Shown here: in pieces, positions 17,629-26,054 of the stretch
Position numbering within the stretch: position 1 is the first letter of the stretch
Layout of the letters: the number at the start of each line of letters is the position of its first letter
Assembly (NCBI RefSeq): GCF_000495795.1
Contig: NZ_AWGD01000031.1
Span: 1-64,000 of the forward strand
Direction: 5' to 3'
Length of the DNA: 64,000 bases
Source of the DNA: Asticcacaulis sp. AC460
GTDB lineage: Bacteria > Pseudomonadota > Alphaproteobacteria > Caulobacterales > Caulobacteraceae
Notes under the pieces: model-generated
What the model was told of the DNA's origin: nothing
The model's input: only the letters and a program-made list of their open reading frames with translations
The model's database searches: none
Translations under genes and position numbers: made by a program

Positions 17629-17919
17629 TTATTCGACCACCTTCGGCACGATGAAGAAGCCTTCGGCCGTTTTTGGCGCGTTGGCGACGATCTGGGCGAC
17701 CTTATCGCCATCGCTGACCACGTCGTCACGCAGCGGAGTCGGCTGCTCGACGGCGGTGGTCATCGGCTCGACACCGGCGACGTCGACTTCGTTGAGCTGT
17801 TCGATCCAGCCCAGGATCCCGCTCAGTTCGCCCGACAGAGCTTGCAGGCGGTCTTCCGGTTCGCGCAGGCGCGACAGGCTCGCTACCTTTTTGACGGTCG
17901 CCACATCTATGGCCATCAT
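17629..17919 (-). CDS. gatC: Asp-tRNA(Asn)/Glu-tRNA(Gln) amidotransferase subunit C
   Basis: 96 residues, normal for GatC, the belt subunit that wraps around GatA and bridges to GatB. The opening [17 protein letters not shown], the [13 protein letters not shown] block and the C-terminal [12 protein letters not shown] are diagnostic. AAGGAG lies upstream of two adjacent ATG codons (17919 and 17916); either may be used. First gene of the gatCA operon. Confidence 0.95.
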   Translation of the reverse strand: MMAIDVATVKKVASLSRLREPEDRLQALSGELSGILGWIEQLNEVDVAGVEPMTTAVEQPTPLRDDVVSDGDKVAQIVANAPKTAEGFFIVPKVVE

Positions 17920-17984
17920 CGGACTCCTTAATTCTATGGCGAGACCGGTTAGCGTTTAGGTCCTCGTTTGGCAAGATGTATGTC

Positions 17985-18127
17985 AGAGACTGTTTGCAAA
18001 TCCACCAGACGGGTCTGCAAAGGTCCGTTTTCTGCGCTTCCGGTGCTCACGTACTTGAGTACGCTCCGCTCCGGTTCTCAAATCCCGCCCTTTTCGACTC
18101 AGCCTGACGAATTTTCAAACAGTCTCT
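17985..18127. repeat. MITE-like element with 17-base terminal inverted repeats
   Basis: AGAGACTGTTTGCAAAT at the left end and ATTTTCAAACAGTCTCT at the right end are inverted repeats with one mismatch. The interior has the block GTGCTCACGTACTTGAGTAC followed by GCTCCGCTCCGG (18043-18074). A related block lies at 19383-19409 on the other strand. No coding capacity. Confidence 0.7.
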
Positions 18128-18143
18128 AAGTGCCCAAACAGAT

Positions 18144-18178
18144 TTCAGGCCGCGTCCCGGGGAGAGACGCGGCCTGAA
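18144..18178 (-). terminator. Long hairpin after the first UrcA gene
   Basis: TTCAGGCCGCGTC / GACGCGGCCTGAA, a perfect 13-bp stem (18144-18156 with 18166-18178). There is no clear T run on the minus strand, so it could also be an RNA-stabilising hairpin. Confidence 0.5.
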
Positions 18179-18233
18179 CAGGACGGCGGGAGACGGTGCG
18201 GAGGAGGATAGCCTCCCGTAGCGCCCTTATCGG

Positions 18234-18593
18234 TTAGCGGTCGTTGCGGGCGTAGCTTTGAGCGGTGCCGCGGGCGTTCTGGTGGACTTGGCGCAGGTTG
18301 TCGTTGTCCAGGTCGGCGACGGCGCCATTGACGGCGCGGCTTATGCAGTCCTGGTCTTCGGCAAGCACCGAAGCGGGGGCATCTCCGTCAACGCCGCAGA
18401 CCTCAGCGGCGACGGCACGAATCTTCGTGTAGACGGTCTGAGCGCGCTGCTCCGTCTTCAGGTCGGCGGTGTTGAAGACCACCTTCTTGATCTTTTGACC
18501 TTCGCTCAGTTGCAGGACTTCAGCCTGAGCGGCGACGGCGGTGAAAGCAAAAGCCGCGGCGGTGATGGCGGCAATGGTACGAACGATTTTCAT
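18234..18593 (-). CDS. UrcA family exported protein
   Basis: 119 residues. The signal peptide ends AAVAAQAE. The mature part has the UrcA pattern: VVFNTADLKTEQRAQTVYTKIRAVAAEVCG, then a second cysteine in DQDCISRAVNGAVAD. The family is abundant in Caulobacterales and Sphingomonadales and has no established function. AAGGAA precedes the ATG. It is the second of two UrcA genes on the same strand, separated by an AT-rich gap and a terminator, so each is likely its own unit. Confidence 0.82.
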   Translation of the reverse strand: MKIVRTIAAITAAAFAFTAVAAQAEVLQLSEGQKIKKVVFNTADLKTEQRAQTVYTKIRAVAAEVCGVDGDAPASVLAEDQDCISRAVNGAVADLDNDNLRQVHQNARGTAQSYARNDR

Positions 18594-18720
18594 GTCTGTG
18601 TTCCTTGTGCAAGTGAATTCTACTGAAATCAGTCATACACAAGTACAAAATCATATAAAACAAGTTTTTTCTTAAATATTTTCCACATATTGCAAGTATT
18701 TAATGAACTATATTTAAATA

Positions 18721-18751
18721 AAAAAAGCGCGCCGGAATGGCGCGCTTTTTT
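18721..18751 (-). terminator. Strong terminator after the second UrcA gene
   Basis: AAAAAAGCGCGCC / GGCGCGCTTTTTT (18721-18733 with 18739-18751), 5-base loop, with T runs on both strands. On the minus strand it follows the gene ending at 18773. Confidence 0.92.
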
Positions 18752-18772
18752 ATTATTTTCAGTAGCGTAAAC

Positions 18773-19120
18773 TTATCTTTGCGAAGTGCCGTTTTCGGCT
18801 GCGGCCATCTGAGGCGCGCGATCACCGGCATCGTCGAGACGGGCCAGTTCGGGGCTACCGATCTGACGGACAGCGTCGCTGACGGCTTCGGCGTCACAGG
18901 ACCGGCTTTCCCCGACACAGACACGGGCGGCGGCGTATTGCAGGCTGCGGTAAAAGGTCTTGGCTTCGGCCGGGTTGCTGAGGTCGACCCCGTCCAGGCT
19001 GATGACTTCCTGGCTCTGGCCGGGCTCACCGACGGCGACAGCGTAATCACCGGCAAGGGCGGTGCCGGCGGTCAGGGCGACAATGGCAGAAAAGGCGATG
19101 GTGGTGACGGTGCGGATCAT
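18773..19120 (-). CDS. UrcA family exported protein (paralog)
   Basis: 115 residues from the ATG at 19120, which has GGAGGAAA upstream; the frame to 19180 is longer but unsupported. Signal peptide MIRTVTTIAFSAIVALTAGTALA. The UrcA core is VISLDGVDLSNPAEAKTFYRSLQYAAARVC with further cysteines SRSCDAEAVSDAV. It is similar in plan to the neighbour at 18234 but clearly diverged. Function unknown. Confidence 0.8.
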   Translation of the reverse strand: MIRTVTTIAFSAIVALTAGTALAGDYAVAVGEPGQSQEVISLDGVDLSNPAEAKTFYRSLQYAAARVCVGESRSCDAEAVSDAVRQIGSPELARLDDAGDRAPQMAAAENGTSQR

Positions 19121-19505
19121 GGTGGTTTCCTCCAAAAGGGTTGCGATGAGGCGCTGAAATCTGAATACACAAATCAACAAGCATTTGCACGGTGATTATT
19201 ATTAAATCGGAGACATGTATTACAGCTGCTTAAGATATTAACTTACCGTAATTAATTAAATTCCTGTAATGTTAAGTAAAGCGATTGCAACTGTAATAAT
19301 TGCATACGCAACGGGACAGGCCTTCGGAGAGGTCCAACAACCCGTTGCGGTGAGGCAAATGCCAGGAGCGGACACCGAGAAAGCGGAGCGTACTTACGCA
19401 CGTGAGCATTTCGAGGAGGATCCGCGACGCCGCAGATGCCCATGGCAACGGAGTTATTGGACATGTCCGATTGACTCGCGAGCGATCCGGCGCCACACCG
19501 GCGCC
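19121..19505. other. AT-rich divergent region between UrcA and ruvX
   Basis: 385 bases. The first 150 are AT-rich and probably contain the UrcA promoter. At 19383-19409 lies GCGGAGCGTACTTACGCACG followed by TGAGCAT, the reverse complement of the core block of the element at 17985-18127. No gene seen; the frame open through this region into ruvX lacks a ribosome-binding site. Confidence 0.55.
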
Positions 19506-19979
19506 ATGGCCGTGATCGACATTACCGAACTGAAGTCCACCCTCGCCCCTCGCCGCGCCTTGCTGGGGCTGGACCTGGGCGAGAAGACGATCGGCGTGGC
19601 GGTGTCCGATATCTCACTGACCCTCGCCTCACCGCTGGAACTGATCCGCAAGACCAAGTTCACCCATGAAGCCGAGCGGCTGTTCCATCTCATGCAGGTT
19701 CGCGAAGCCGATGGGCTGGTGATCGGGTTGCCGGTCAATATGGACGGCACCGAAGGTCCGCGCGCCCAGTCGTGCCGGGCGTTCGCGCGCAACCTGCTGC
19801 GGCTGCGCGACCTGCCGATTGCCTTCTGGGACGAACGCTGGTCGTCAGCAGCGATGAACCGCTTCCTGATCGAGGAGGCCGACCTGTCACGCTCCAAACG
19901 CGCCGAGGTTATCGACCGCAATGCCGCCGCCTATATATTGCAGGGCGCGCTGGACCGCATCCGGGACAACGACCAATGA
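19506..19979 (+). CDS. ruvX: RuvX/YqgF-type Holliday junction resolvase-like protein
   Basis: 157 residues from the ATG at 19506. YqgF/RuvX proteins have an RNase H fold; they act in 16S rRNA 5'-end processing or Holliday junction resolution. Motifs are LLGLDLGEKTIGVAVSD with the first catalytic Asp, GLVIGLPVNMDGTEGPRA, and FWDERWSS with the DE pair. The stop codon overlaps the start of the AEC carrier gene (ATGA), so the two are coupled. Confidence 0.93.
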   Translation: MAVIDITELKSTLAPRRALLGLDLGEKTIGVAVSDISLTLASPLELIRKTKFTHEAERLFHLMQVREADGLVIGLPVNMDGTEGPRAQSCRAFARNLLRLRDLPIAFWDERWSSAAMNRFLIEEADLSRSKRAEVIDRNAAAYILQGALDRIRDNDQ

Positions 19980-20914
19980 CGCTGATGACGATCCTGAACG
20001 GGATCGTTCCCGTCTTCCTGCTGATCGTGCTGGGCTATGGTCTGAAAAAGTCGGGATTTCTTCCGCTGAATGTGTGGGGACCGATCGAGAAGTTCGCCGT
20101 CTATGTCCTCTATCCCGGCTTCCTGGTCCCGGCCATCTGGCACGCCGACCTGGGCGGGTTTGCCGCCGGCCCGGTCAGCCTGGCTGTGGTCGGCGCACTG
20201 CTGATCGCCTCTGCCTTCGGGTTTGCGTTGAAGCCGTTCCTGAACCTGCCAGGCCCAACATTTACCAGCGTCTTCCAGGGGCTGATCCGGTTCAACTCCT
20301 TCGTCTTTATCCCTGTGGCAGCCGTGATCTTCGGCAACCAAGCCACCGCCATAGCCGCGGTGGCCATCAGCGCTTTGATCCCGGCGTCGAACATGATCAG
20401 CATCCTGGTCCTGGCGCAATGGGGCGAGCCCGAGGGTGAACAGCCCGCCAAGACACCGTTGTGGATGCTCAAGACCCTGGTGACCAACCCGATCTTCGCT
20501 TCGTGCCTGATCGGTTTGAGCCTCAATGCGTTGAAAGTGCCGTCGATCCCGTTCGCCGAGCGCTCTCTGACCATGCTGGGCCAGGCGGCCATCCCCACCG
20601 GCCTAATCCTGGCCGGAGCGGGCCTGAGCTTCGGCTATATCTACCGCAGGCCGTTGCTGGTGAGTCTGGTGTCGCTGTTCAAGGTCCTGGTCATGCCGGT
20701 CCTGGCGTGGAGTATCTGTTACGCCTTGGGTGGCGATTCTCTGGCACAGGGCATAGCCCTGGCCTGCGGGGCGGCGCCGTGCGCGGCGGCGGCCTATGTC
20801 CAGGCACGGCACATGGGCGGCGACGCGCCGCTGATGGCCGGCATTGTGGCTATGACCACCACGCTGAGCGCCTTCACCATGCCGCTCATGCTGCTGGTGT
20901 TTCATTTGAAATAA
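19976..20914 (+). CDS. AEC (auxin efflux carrier) family transporter
   Basis: 312 residues. The ATG at 19976 overlaps the ruvX stop; longer frames lack support. About ten transmembrane segments in two blocks around a hydrophilic loop ([14 protein letters not shown]), the AEC/PIN-like plan (PF03547). N-terminal [21 protein letters not shown] and [11 protein letters not shown] in the middle are typical. Members export malate, malonate or amino acid derivatives; the substrate here is not evident. Confidence 0.88.
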   Translation: MTLMTILNGIVPVFLLIVLGYGLKKSGFLPLNVWGPIEKFAVYVLYPGFLVPAIWHADLGGFAAGPVSLAVVGALLIASAFGFALKPFLNLPGPTFTSVFQGLIRFNSFVFIPVAAVIFGNQATAIAAVAISALIPASNMISILVLAQWGEPEGEQPAKTPLWMLKTLVTNPIFASCLIGLSLNALKVPSIPFAERSLTMLGQAAIPTGLILAGAGLSFGYIYRRPLLVSLVSLFKVLVMPVLAWSICYALGGDSLAQGIALACGAAPCAAAAYVQARHMGGDAPLMAGIVAMTTTLSAFTMPLMLLVFHLK

Positions 20915-21000
20915 CATCCACAGGAAACTGCAACCGTCACCCTGACAAAACGGCATGCCGTCACCATATGGCGAAGGTCCCCACGAGAGGATCTTCCCAC

Positions 21001-22044
21001 ATGACAACTGCCAAAGCCTATGCCGCGCTTTCCCCGAAAGCGCCCCTGGAGCCGTTTAGCTTCGAACGCCGCGCTCCCAATGACGACGATGTCGTCATCG
21101 ACATTCTCTATAGTGGCATCTGCCACTCCGATATCCACCAGGTCCGCGACGAATGGTTCCCCGGCATCTACCCCATGGTGCCCGGCCACGAAATCGTCGG
21201 CAAGGTTCGCCAGGTCGGCGCCGGTGTCTCGCGTTTCAAGGAAGGCGACACCGTCGGCGTCGGCTGCTTCGTCGATTCCTGCATGAAGTGCCAGCAGCGC
21301 GACGTCGACCGCGAGCAATATATGATGGACCAACTGGCCCAGACCTATAACAGCCTCGACCGCGACGGCACGCCGACCTATGGCGGCTATTCCGACCATA
21401 TCGTGGTCAAGGAAGGCTATGTCCTGTCGGTGCCGGACACCCTGCCGCTGGACGGCGCCGCGCCCCTGCTCTGCGCCGGTATCACCCTGTACTCGCCGTT
21501 ACGCCACTGGAATGCCGGCCCCGGCAAGAAGGTCGCCATCATCGGCCTCGGCGGCCTGGGCCATATGGGCGTCAAGCTGGCCCACGCCATGGGCGCCGAA
21601 GTGACGGTGCTCAGCCAGTCATTGTCCAAGAAGGACGACGCCCTGCGTCTGGGGGCCGACCACTACTACGCCACCAACGATGCAGACACCTTCACCCAGT
21701 TGGCGGGTTCGTTCGACCTGATCATCAACACGGTGTCGGCGGTGATCGACTGGAACGCCTATCTCAACCTGTTGAAGATCGACGGCACCATGGTGCTGGT
21801 CGGCGTGCCGGAAAACCCGGTGCCGGTACACGCCTTCTCGCTGCTGGCGGGCCGGCGGTCGCTGGCCGGTTCGTGCATCGGCTCGATCAAGGAAACCCAG
21901 GAAATGCTGGATTTCTGTGGTCAGCACAACATCGTGTCGGATATCGAACTGATCAGCATCGAGGACGTCAATGCCGCCTATGAGCGGGTCATCAAGTCCG
22001 ATGTCCGCTACCGCTTCGTGATCGACATGGCGTCGATCAAGTAA
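21001..22044 (+). CDS. Zinc-type NAD(P)-dependent alcohol dehydrogenase, CAD/YahK-like
   Basis: 347 residues, MDR superfamily, cinnamyl-alcohol-dehydrogenase group. The catalytic zinc ligands are C41 (GICHSDIH) and H63-E64 (PGHEIVG). The cofactor motif is [20 protein letters not shown]. The structural zinc lobe is incomplete: C94 and C97 are present but the third and fourth ligand positions are R100 and M108. It probably reduces aldehydes with NADPH. It is a single gene with a strong terminator. Confidence 0.9.
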   Translation: MTTAKAYAALSPKAPLEPFSFERRAPNDDDVVIDILYSGICHSDIHQVRDEWFPGIYPMVPGHEIVGKVRQVGAGVSRFKEGDTVGVGCFVDSCMKCQQRDVDREQYMMDQLAQTYNSLDRDGTPTYGGYSDHIVVKEGYVLSVPDTLPLDGAAPLLCAGITLYSPLRHWNAGPGKKVAIIGLGGLGHMGVKLAHAMGAEVTVLSQSLSKKDDALRLGADHYYATNDADTFTQLAGSFDLIINTVSAVIDWNAYLNLLKIDGTMVLVGVPENPVPVHAFSLLAGRRSLAGSCIGSIKETQEMLDFCGQHNIVSDIELISIEDVNAAYERVIKSDVRYRFVIDMASIK

Positions 22045-22051
22045 GGTACAG

Positions 22052-22084
22052 GGCTCCGCCGGTCAGCCGGCGGAGCCTTTTTCC
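22052..22084 (+). terminator. Terminator overlapping the end of the convergent gene
   Basis: GGCTCCGCCGG / CCGGCGGAGCC (22052-22062 with 22067-22077), 4-base loop, then TTTTTCC. The loop and the 3' arm include the stop codon and last codons of the minus-strand gene at 22063. Confidence 0.9.
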
Positions 22085-22875
22085 AACAGTCGATCCAGTT
22101 CGCCGCCCGAGGTCAGGCCGGCGACAAAGCCGAAGGTCTCATCCGTCGCCGCCTTGAGGAACGCCGTCATCGCCGCCGAATGCAGCAGGCTACCCAGGCT
22201 GATCCGGCGGGCACCCAGGGCCGCCAATTCCGACACGGTCAGGGCGGGATTTCCGATGCCCCCCAAAGCATTGACCGGCCGGTCGACCTCGCGCAGCAGG
22301 GTCGTGTACTCTTCAGCCGTGGTCAGGCAGGGCGCATACAGCACGTCAGCCCCGGCTTCCTGATAGGCCTGCAGACGGCGGACGGTGTCGGCGAAATCGG
22401 GCTTGCCACGCAGATAGTTCTCGCAGCGCGCCACCAATTGAAACGGAAAGTCCAGCGATCGCGCCGCTTCGGCGGCCGCGCGGATACGTTCGGCCGCCGC
22501 TTCGATATCGTAGAAGGTTCCGTCTGCGCGCCAATCCTCGATCGAACCGCCAACCAGGCCGGCTTCGGCGCCCAGACGAATCGTTTCGGCGCAATCCTCT
22601 GGTGCAGGACCAAAGCCGTCCTCCAGATCGGCCGCCAGCGGCAGGTCGGTGGCGTCGACCAGGTCGCGGCAATGGGCCAGGACATGGTCGCGGCCGGCGC
22701 GATAATCTGTCACACCGATCGAGCGGGCACAGCCGGCGCTGGTTGTTGTCAAGGCCTTGAATCCCAGGCCTGCCAGCATCCGCGCCGAGCCGCGGTCCCA
22801 TGGATTGGGAATGACGAAACAGCCGCTTTGATGCAGCGCAGCGAAATCCGCCGCCTTTTGGGCCTGGCTTTTCAT
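22063..22875 (-). CDS. Isocitrate lyase/phosphoenolpyruvate mutase family protein
   Basis: 270 residues from the ATG at 22875, with GGGAGGA upstream; a longer frame to 22965 runs into the pyrB leader. The PEP mutase/ICL fold is shown by CFVIPNPWDRGSARML, the TTSAG strand, DLPLAADLEDGFG with the metal-binding acidic cluster, GSIEDW, and the C-terminal GGIGNPALTVSEL. It belongs to the broad group of 2-methylisocitrate lyase-like or oxaloacetate decarboxylase-like enzymes; the reaction is not assigned. The ICL KKCGH signature is absent, so it is not isocitrate lyase itself. Confidence 0.85.
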   Translation of the reverse strand: MKSQAQKAADFAALHQSGCFVIPNPWDRGSARMLAGLGFKALTTTSAGCARSIGVTDYRAGRDHVLAHCRDLVDATDLPLAADLEDGFGPAPEDCAETIRLGAEAGLVGGSIEDWRADGTFYDIEAAAERIRAAAEAARSLDFPFQLVARCENYLRGKPDFADTVRRLQAYQEAGADVLYAPCLTTAEEYTTLLREVDRPVNALGGIGNPALTVSELAALGARRISLGSLLHSAAMTAFLKAATDETFGFVAGLTSGGELDRLLEKGSAG

Positions 22876-22931
22876 GAAACTGTCATCCTCCCGCTTGTGC
22901 TTTTGACCATTATTGGCCACAAGGCAGCCAA

Positions 22932-23930
22932 ATGGTGGAATTCGAAATGTCTCCCAGCGACTCAAATGTCAACGACCTGATCGGCGCGCGGCTGACCGCC
23001 TTCCCCAAGCGCCATTTCCTCGCCGCCCAGGACCTGGATCCGCCCGACATCATGGCCCTGCTGGATCTGGCCGACGTCTTTGTCGATCTGAACCGCCAGA
23101 CCACCAAGAAGCTGGACCTGCTCAAGGGCCGCACCCTGGTCAACATGTTCTTCGAGAACTCGACGCGGACCCAGTCCAGCTTCGAGATCGCCGGCAAGCG
23201 CCTGGGCGCCGACACCATCAATATGAGCATGAAGACGTCGTCGGTCGCCAAGGGCGAAACCCTGATCGACACGGCGGTGACGCTCAACGCGATGAAGCCC
23301 GACCTGCTGGTGGTGCGTCACTCGGCCTCGGGTGCGGCGGCCTTGCTGTCGCAGAAGGTCGGCTGTTCGGTCATCAATGCCGGCGATGGCCAGCATCAAC
23401 ACCCGACCCAGGCCCTGCTCGACATGCTGTCGATCCGTCGGGCCTTCGGCCATGTCGACGGCCTGACCATCGCCATCTGCGGCGATGTCGCCCACTCGCG
23501 CGTTGCCCGGTCGAATATCATCCTGCTCAGCAATATGGGGGCAAATGTCCGCCTGGTCGGTCCGCCGACCCTGATCCCCGGCGATGCCGACCAATGGGGC
23601 GTCGAGGTCTATCACGACATGCGCGAAGGCATTGCCGGCGCCAATGTGGTGATGATGCTGCGCCTGCAACTGGAACGCATGGACGGCGCCTTCATCCCGT
23701 CGGCGCGGGAATATTTCCGCTTCTTCGGCCTCGACCGCGAAAAGCTGGCCGTGGCGGCGAAGAATGTCCGCGTCATGCACCCCGGCCCGATGAACCGCGG
23801 CATCGAGATCGACTCGGACGTCGCCGACGACCTGTCGGTGTCGCTGATCCAGGATCAGGTCGAGATGGGTGTCGCTGCCCGCATGGCCGTTCTGGCCTCC
23901 CTCTCCGCCCGGCTGGAGGATGGTCGATGA
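22932..23930 (+). CDS. pyrB: Aspartate carbamoyltransferase catalytic subunit
   Basis: 332 residues. Second step of pyrimidine synthesis: carbamoyl phosphate + aspartate to carbamoyl-aspartate. The carbamoyl phosphate site is [15 protein letters not shown]; the 80s-type loop is [14 protein letters not shown]; further motifs are [23 protein letters not shown] and the aspartate-site [11 protein letters not shown]. The start could also be the ATG at 22947. It is followed by a small ORF and a pyrC-like gene linked by ATGA overlaps. No pyrI is present; this ATCase type usually pairs with a DHOase-like protein. Confidence 0.96.
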   Translation: MVEFEMSPSDSNVNDLIGARLTAFPKRHFLAAQDLDPPDIMALLDLADVFVDLNRQTTKKLDLLKGRTLVNMFFENSTRTQSSFEIAGKRLGADTINMSMKTSSVAKGETLIDTAVTLNAMKPDLLVVRHSASGAAALLSQKVGCSVINAGDGQHQHPTQALLDMLSIRRAFGHVDGLTIAICGDVAHSRVARSNIILLSNMGANVRLVGPPTLIPGDADQWGVEVYHDMREGIAGANVVMMLRLQLERMDGAFIPSAREYFRFFGLDREKLAVAAKNVRVMHPGPMNRGIEIDSDVADDLSVSLIQDQVEMGVAARMAVLASLSARLEDGR

Positions 23931-24055
23931 CGCTCAACCGCGCAGAATGTGAAGATGCTACCTTTCTTCTCCTCTCCACGCAGTGGGGAGGGGGAGTTTG
24001 CGAGTCCTTTATCGATAGCCTTGCCAACAGTGTGAAGCGGGGAAACAGACCATGA
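23927..24055 (+). CDS. Possible 42-residue bridging ORF between pyrB and pyrC-like gene
   Basis: An ORF starting [10 protein letters not shown] and ending VKRGNRP fits exactly between the two genes: its ATG overlaps the pyrB TGA (ATGA) and its TGA overlaps the ATG of the pyrC-like gene. No independent ribosome-binding site is needed if translation is coupled. The middle codes through a GGGGAG-type hairpin (23972-23990), so the ORF may simply be a repeat insertion that kept the frame open. No homology recognised. Confidence 0.35.
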   Translation: MTLNRAECEDATFLLLSTQWGGGVCESFIDSLANSVKRGNRP

Positions 24056-25350
24056 CCGCCTCCTCCGCCATCGCTTTCGTCAACGCCCGCCTGGTCGATC
24101 CGGCCAGCGACTATGACGGTCCCGGTTCGGTGATTATCGCCGATGGCATCATTACCGACGTCATCCACGGCGAACAGCCGCCCGCCGGTCAAGCCGGCAT
24201 GAAGGTCATCGACTGCGACGGCAATGCCGTCATGCCGGGCCTGATCGACATGCGCGTCAAGACCGGCGAGCCCGGCTCGGAACCGCGCGAGACCCTCAAG
24301 TCGGCCAGCCTGGCCGCGGCCGCCGGCGGCGTGACCAGCTTCGTCGTCCAGCCAGACACCGATCCGGTCATCGACGGGCCGGCCATGGTCGATTTCATCC
24401 TGCGCCGCGCGCGCGACATCGAACTGGTCCACGTCTATCCCGCCGGCGCCGCCACCAAAGGCGCTGACGGCAAGCATCTGGCTGAGATCGGTCTGATGGT
24501 TCAGGCCGGCGCGCTTTATTTTACCGATGTCGAAAAGACCATCGTCAACAGCAAGACCCTCGGCCGCGTGCTGACCTACGCCAACGGTTTCAACGCCCTG
24601 ATCGCGCACCGCCCGAAGGAGCCGTGGCTGTCGGAAGGCGCCGTCGCCACCTCGGGCGAGATGGCCATGCGCATGGGCCTGCCCTCGGTCACCGCCCTGT
24701 CGGAACGCATCGCTCTGGAGCGCGACCTCGCCCTGGTCGAGCTGACCGGGGCGCGCTTCCTGGTCGATCAGATTTCCACCCGCGAAGGCCTGGGTTCGCT
24801 GGAACGCGCCAAGGCCAAGGGGCTGGAGGTCTATGCATCGGCCAGCATCAACCACCTGGTTTTCAACGAGATTGACATCGGCGACTACCGTACCTTCTAC
24901 CGCCTCGACCCGCCGCTGCGATCGGAGCGCGACCGCCAGGCCCTGGTGGCGGCGCTGGAAAGCGGCGTGATCGATGTGGTGGTGTCCAACCATTGCCCCG
25001 CCCCGGCAGAGGACAAGCGCCTGCCGTTTTCCGAAGCCGCGCCGGGCGCCATCGGCTTGCAGACCCTTCTGCCGGCATTGATCGGCCTGCACCTGGATGC
25101 CGAGGTACCGTTGCTGGACCTGATCCGGGCGGTGACCATCAACCCGGCCCAGATCCTGGGCCTGGAGGCCGGCCGGCTGGCCAAGGGCGCGCCCGCCGAC
25201 CTGATCCTGGTCGATATCGACGCGCCGTTTGCGTTGCGCGAACGCGACATCCTGTCGAAATCGAAGAACTCGCCCTTTGAGAATCGTACACTACAGGGCA
25301 AGGTGCTGAAAACCTTTGTGGACGGACGCCTCGTCTACGAACAGGGCTAA
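24052..25350 (+). CDS. Dihydroorotase-like protein, probably non-catalytic (PyrC')
   Basis: 432 residues with the full amidohydrolase layout of type I dihydroorotase. The metal-binding HxH of active enzymes (DLHVHLREPG) is replaced by GLIDMRVKTGEPG, so R68 and K70 occupy the His positions. The catalytic Asp region (TDHAPH) reads SNHCPAP with N313. ATCase-linked inactive DHOases (pyrC') that stabilise PyrB are known in Pseudomonas; the same role is inferred here from the loss of ligands and the pyrB linkage. An active dihydroorotase should be encoded elsewhere. Confidence 0.88.
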   Translation: MTASSAIAFVNARLVDPASDYDGPGSVIIADGIITDVIHGEQPPAGQAGMKVIDCDGNAVMPGLIDMRVKTGEPGSEPRETLKSASLAAAAGGVTSFVVQPDTDPVIDGPAMVDFILRRARDIELVHVYPAGAATKGADGKHLAEIGLMVQAGALYFTDVEKTIVNSKTLGRVLTYANGFNALIAHRPKEPWLSEGAVATSGEMAMRMGLPSVTALSERIALERDLALVELTGARFLVDQISTREGLGSLERAKAKGLEVYASASINHLVFNEIDIGDYRTFYRLDPPLRSERDRQALVAALESGVIDVVVSNHCPAPAEDKRLPFSEAAPGAIGLQTLLPALIGLHLDAEVPLLDLIRAVTINPAQILGLEAGRLAKGAPADLILVDIDAPFALRERDILSKSKNSPFENRTLQGKVLKTFVDGRLVYEQG

Positions 25351-25364
25351 CGGGCAGGATCCTT

Positions 25365-26003
25365 TTGAACATCCCTCCTGATCTTCTGACCTATGGACTC
25401 GCCCTGGCCGGTGGCTACCTGCTGGGGTCGATCCCGTTTGGCTATGTGTCAACAAAGCTGGCCGGCATCGATATCCGCAGCGTCGGCTCGGGCAATATCG
25501 GCGCCACCAATGTACTGCGGACGGGTCGCAAGGACCTGGCCCTGATCACCTTTGTCGGCGATACCGGCAAAGGCGCGGCCGCCGTGGGACTGGCCCTGCT
25601 GTTCACCTTCCTGGCGGGCTCTGACAAGGATGTCCGCCAGATCGCCATGGCGCTGGCCGGCGCGGCGGCTTTTCTGGGCCACCTGTTCCCGGTGTGGCTG
25701 CGCTTCAAGGGCGGCAAGGGCGTCGCCACCTTCATGGGCACCCTGTTCGGCGCCGCCTGGCCGATGGGCCTGATCGCAGGAGGCCTGTGGCTGCTGACGG
25801 CCGCCATTTTCCGGATTTCGTCGCTGTCGGCCCTGGTGGCCGCTGCGCTTATCGCGCCCCTCGCCTTCTTCCTGGATCAGCCCTACCCGTTCCTGGGCAT
25901 GGCGCTGTTCATGGCGGTGCTGATCTATATCCGCCACCGCGACAATATCCGCCGCCTGCTCAAGGGCGAGGAACCGAAGATCGGCGCGAAGAAAGACACA
26001 TAA
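25365..26003 (+). CDS. plsY: Glycerol-3-phosphate acyltransferase PlsY
   Basis: 212 residues, integral membrane. PlsY transfers an acyl group from acyl phosphate to glycerol-3-phosphate, the first step of phospholipid synthesis. The conserved loops are visible: LLGSIPFGY, GSGNIGATNVLRTG, GHLFPVWLRFKGGKGVAT and a final basic tail. The start is TTG at 25365, with GCAGGA eight bases upstream and 14 bases after the pyrC-like stop. It probably shares the pyrBC transcript and ends at a strong bidirectional terminator. Confidence 0.95.
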   Translation: MNIPPDLLTYGLALAGGYLLGSIPFGYVSTKLAGIDIRSVGSGNIGATNVLRTGRKDLALITFVGDTGKGAAAVGLALLFTFLAGSDKDVRQIAMALAGAAAFLGHLFPVWLRFKGGKGVATFMGTLFGAAWPMGLIAGGLWLLTAAIFRISSLSALVAAALIAPLAFFLDQPYPFLGMALFMAVLIYIRHRDNIRRLLKGEEPKIGAKKDT

Positions 26004-26035
26004 AAAAATCCCGGCTGCGAGCAGCCGGGATTTTT
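26003..26035. terminator. Strong bidirectional terminator between plsY and the RTX gene
   Basis: AATCCCGGCTGC / GCAGCCGGGATT stem with 2-base loop, A run before and T run after (26003-26035). It serves both convergent genes. Confidence 0.92.
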
Positions 26036-26054
26036 CGTTTCGCGATCCCTGCCC

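Larger units (their letters stand above)
17920..18233. other. Intergenic region upstream of gatC, with a MITE-like repeat
   Basis: 314 bases. It contains the 143-base inverted-repeat element at 17985-18127 and the hairpin after the first UrcA gene at 18144-18178. The gatC promoter should lie in 17920-17984. No other gene seen. Confidence 0.6.

Noticed and set aside
19269-19505. N-terminal extension of ruvX
   Set aside because: The family begins at the ATG at 19506; the extension crosses a repeat block and has no ribosome-binding site.
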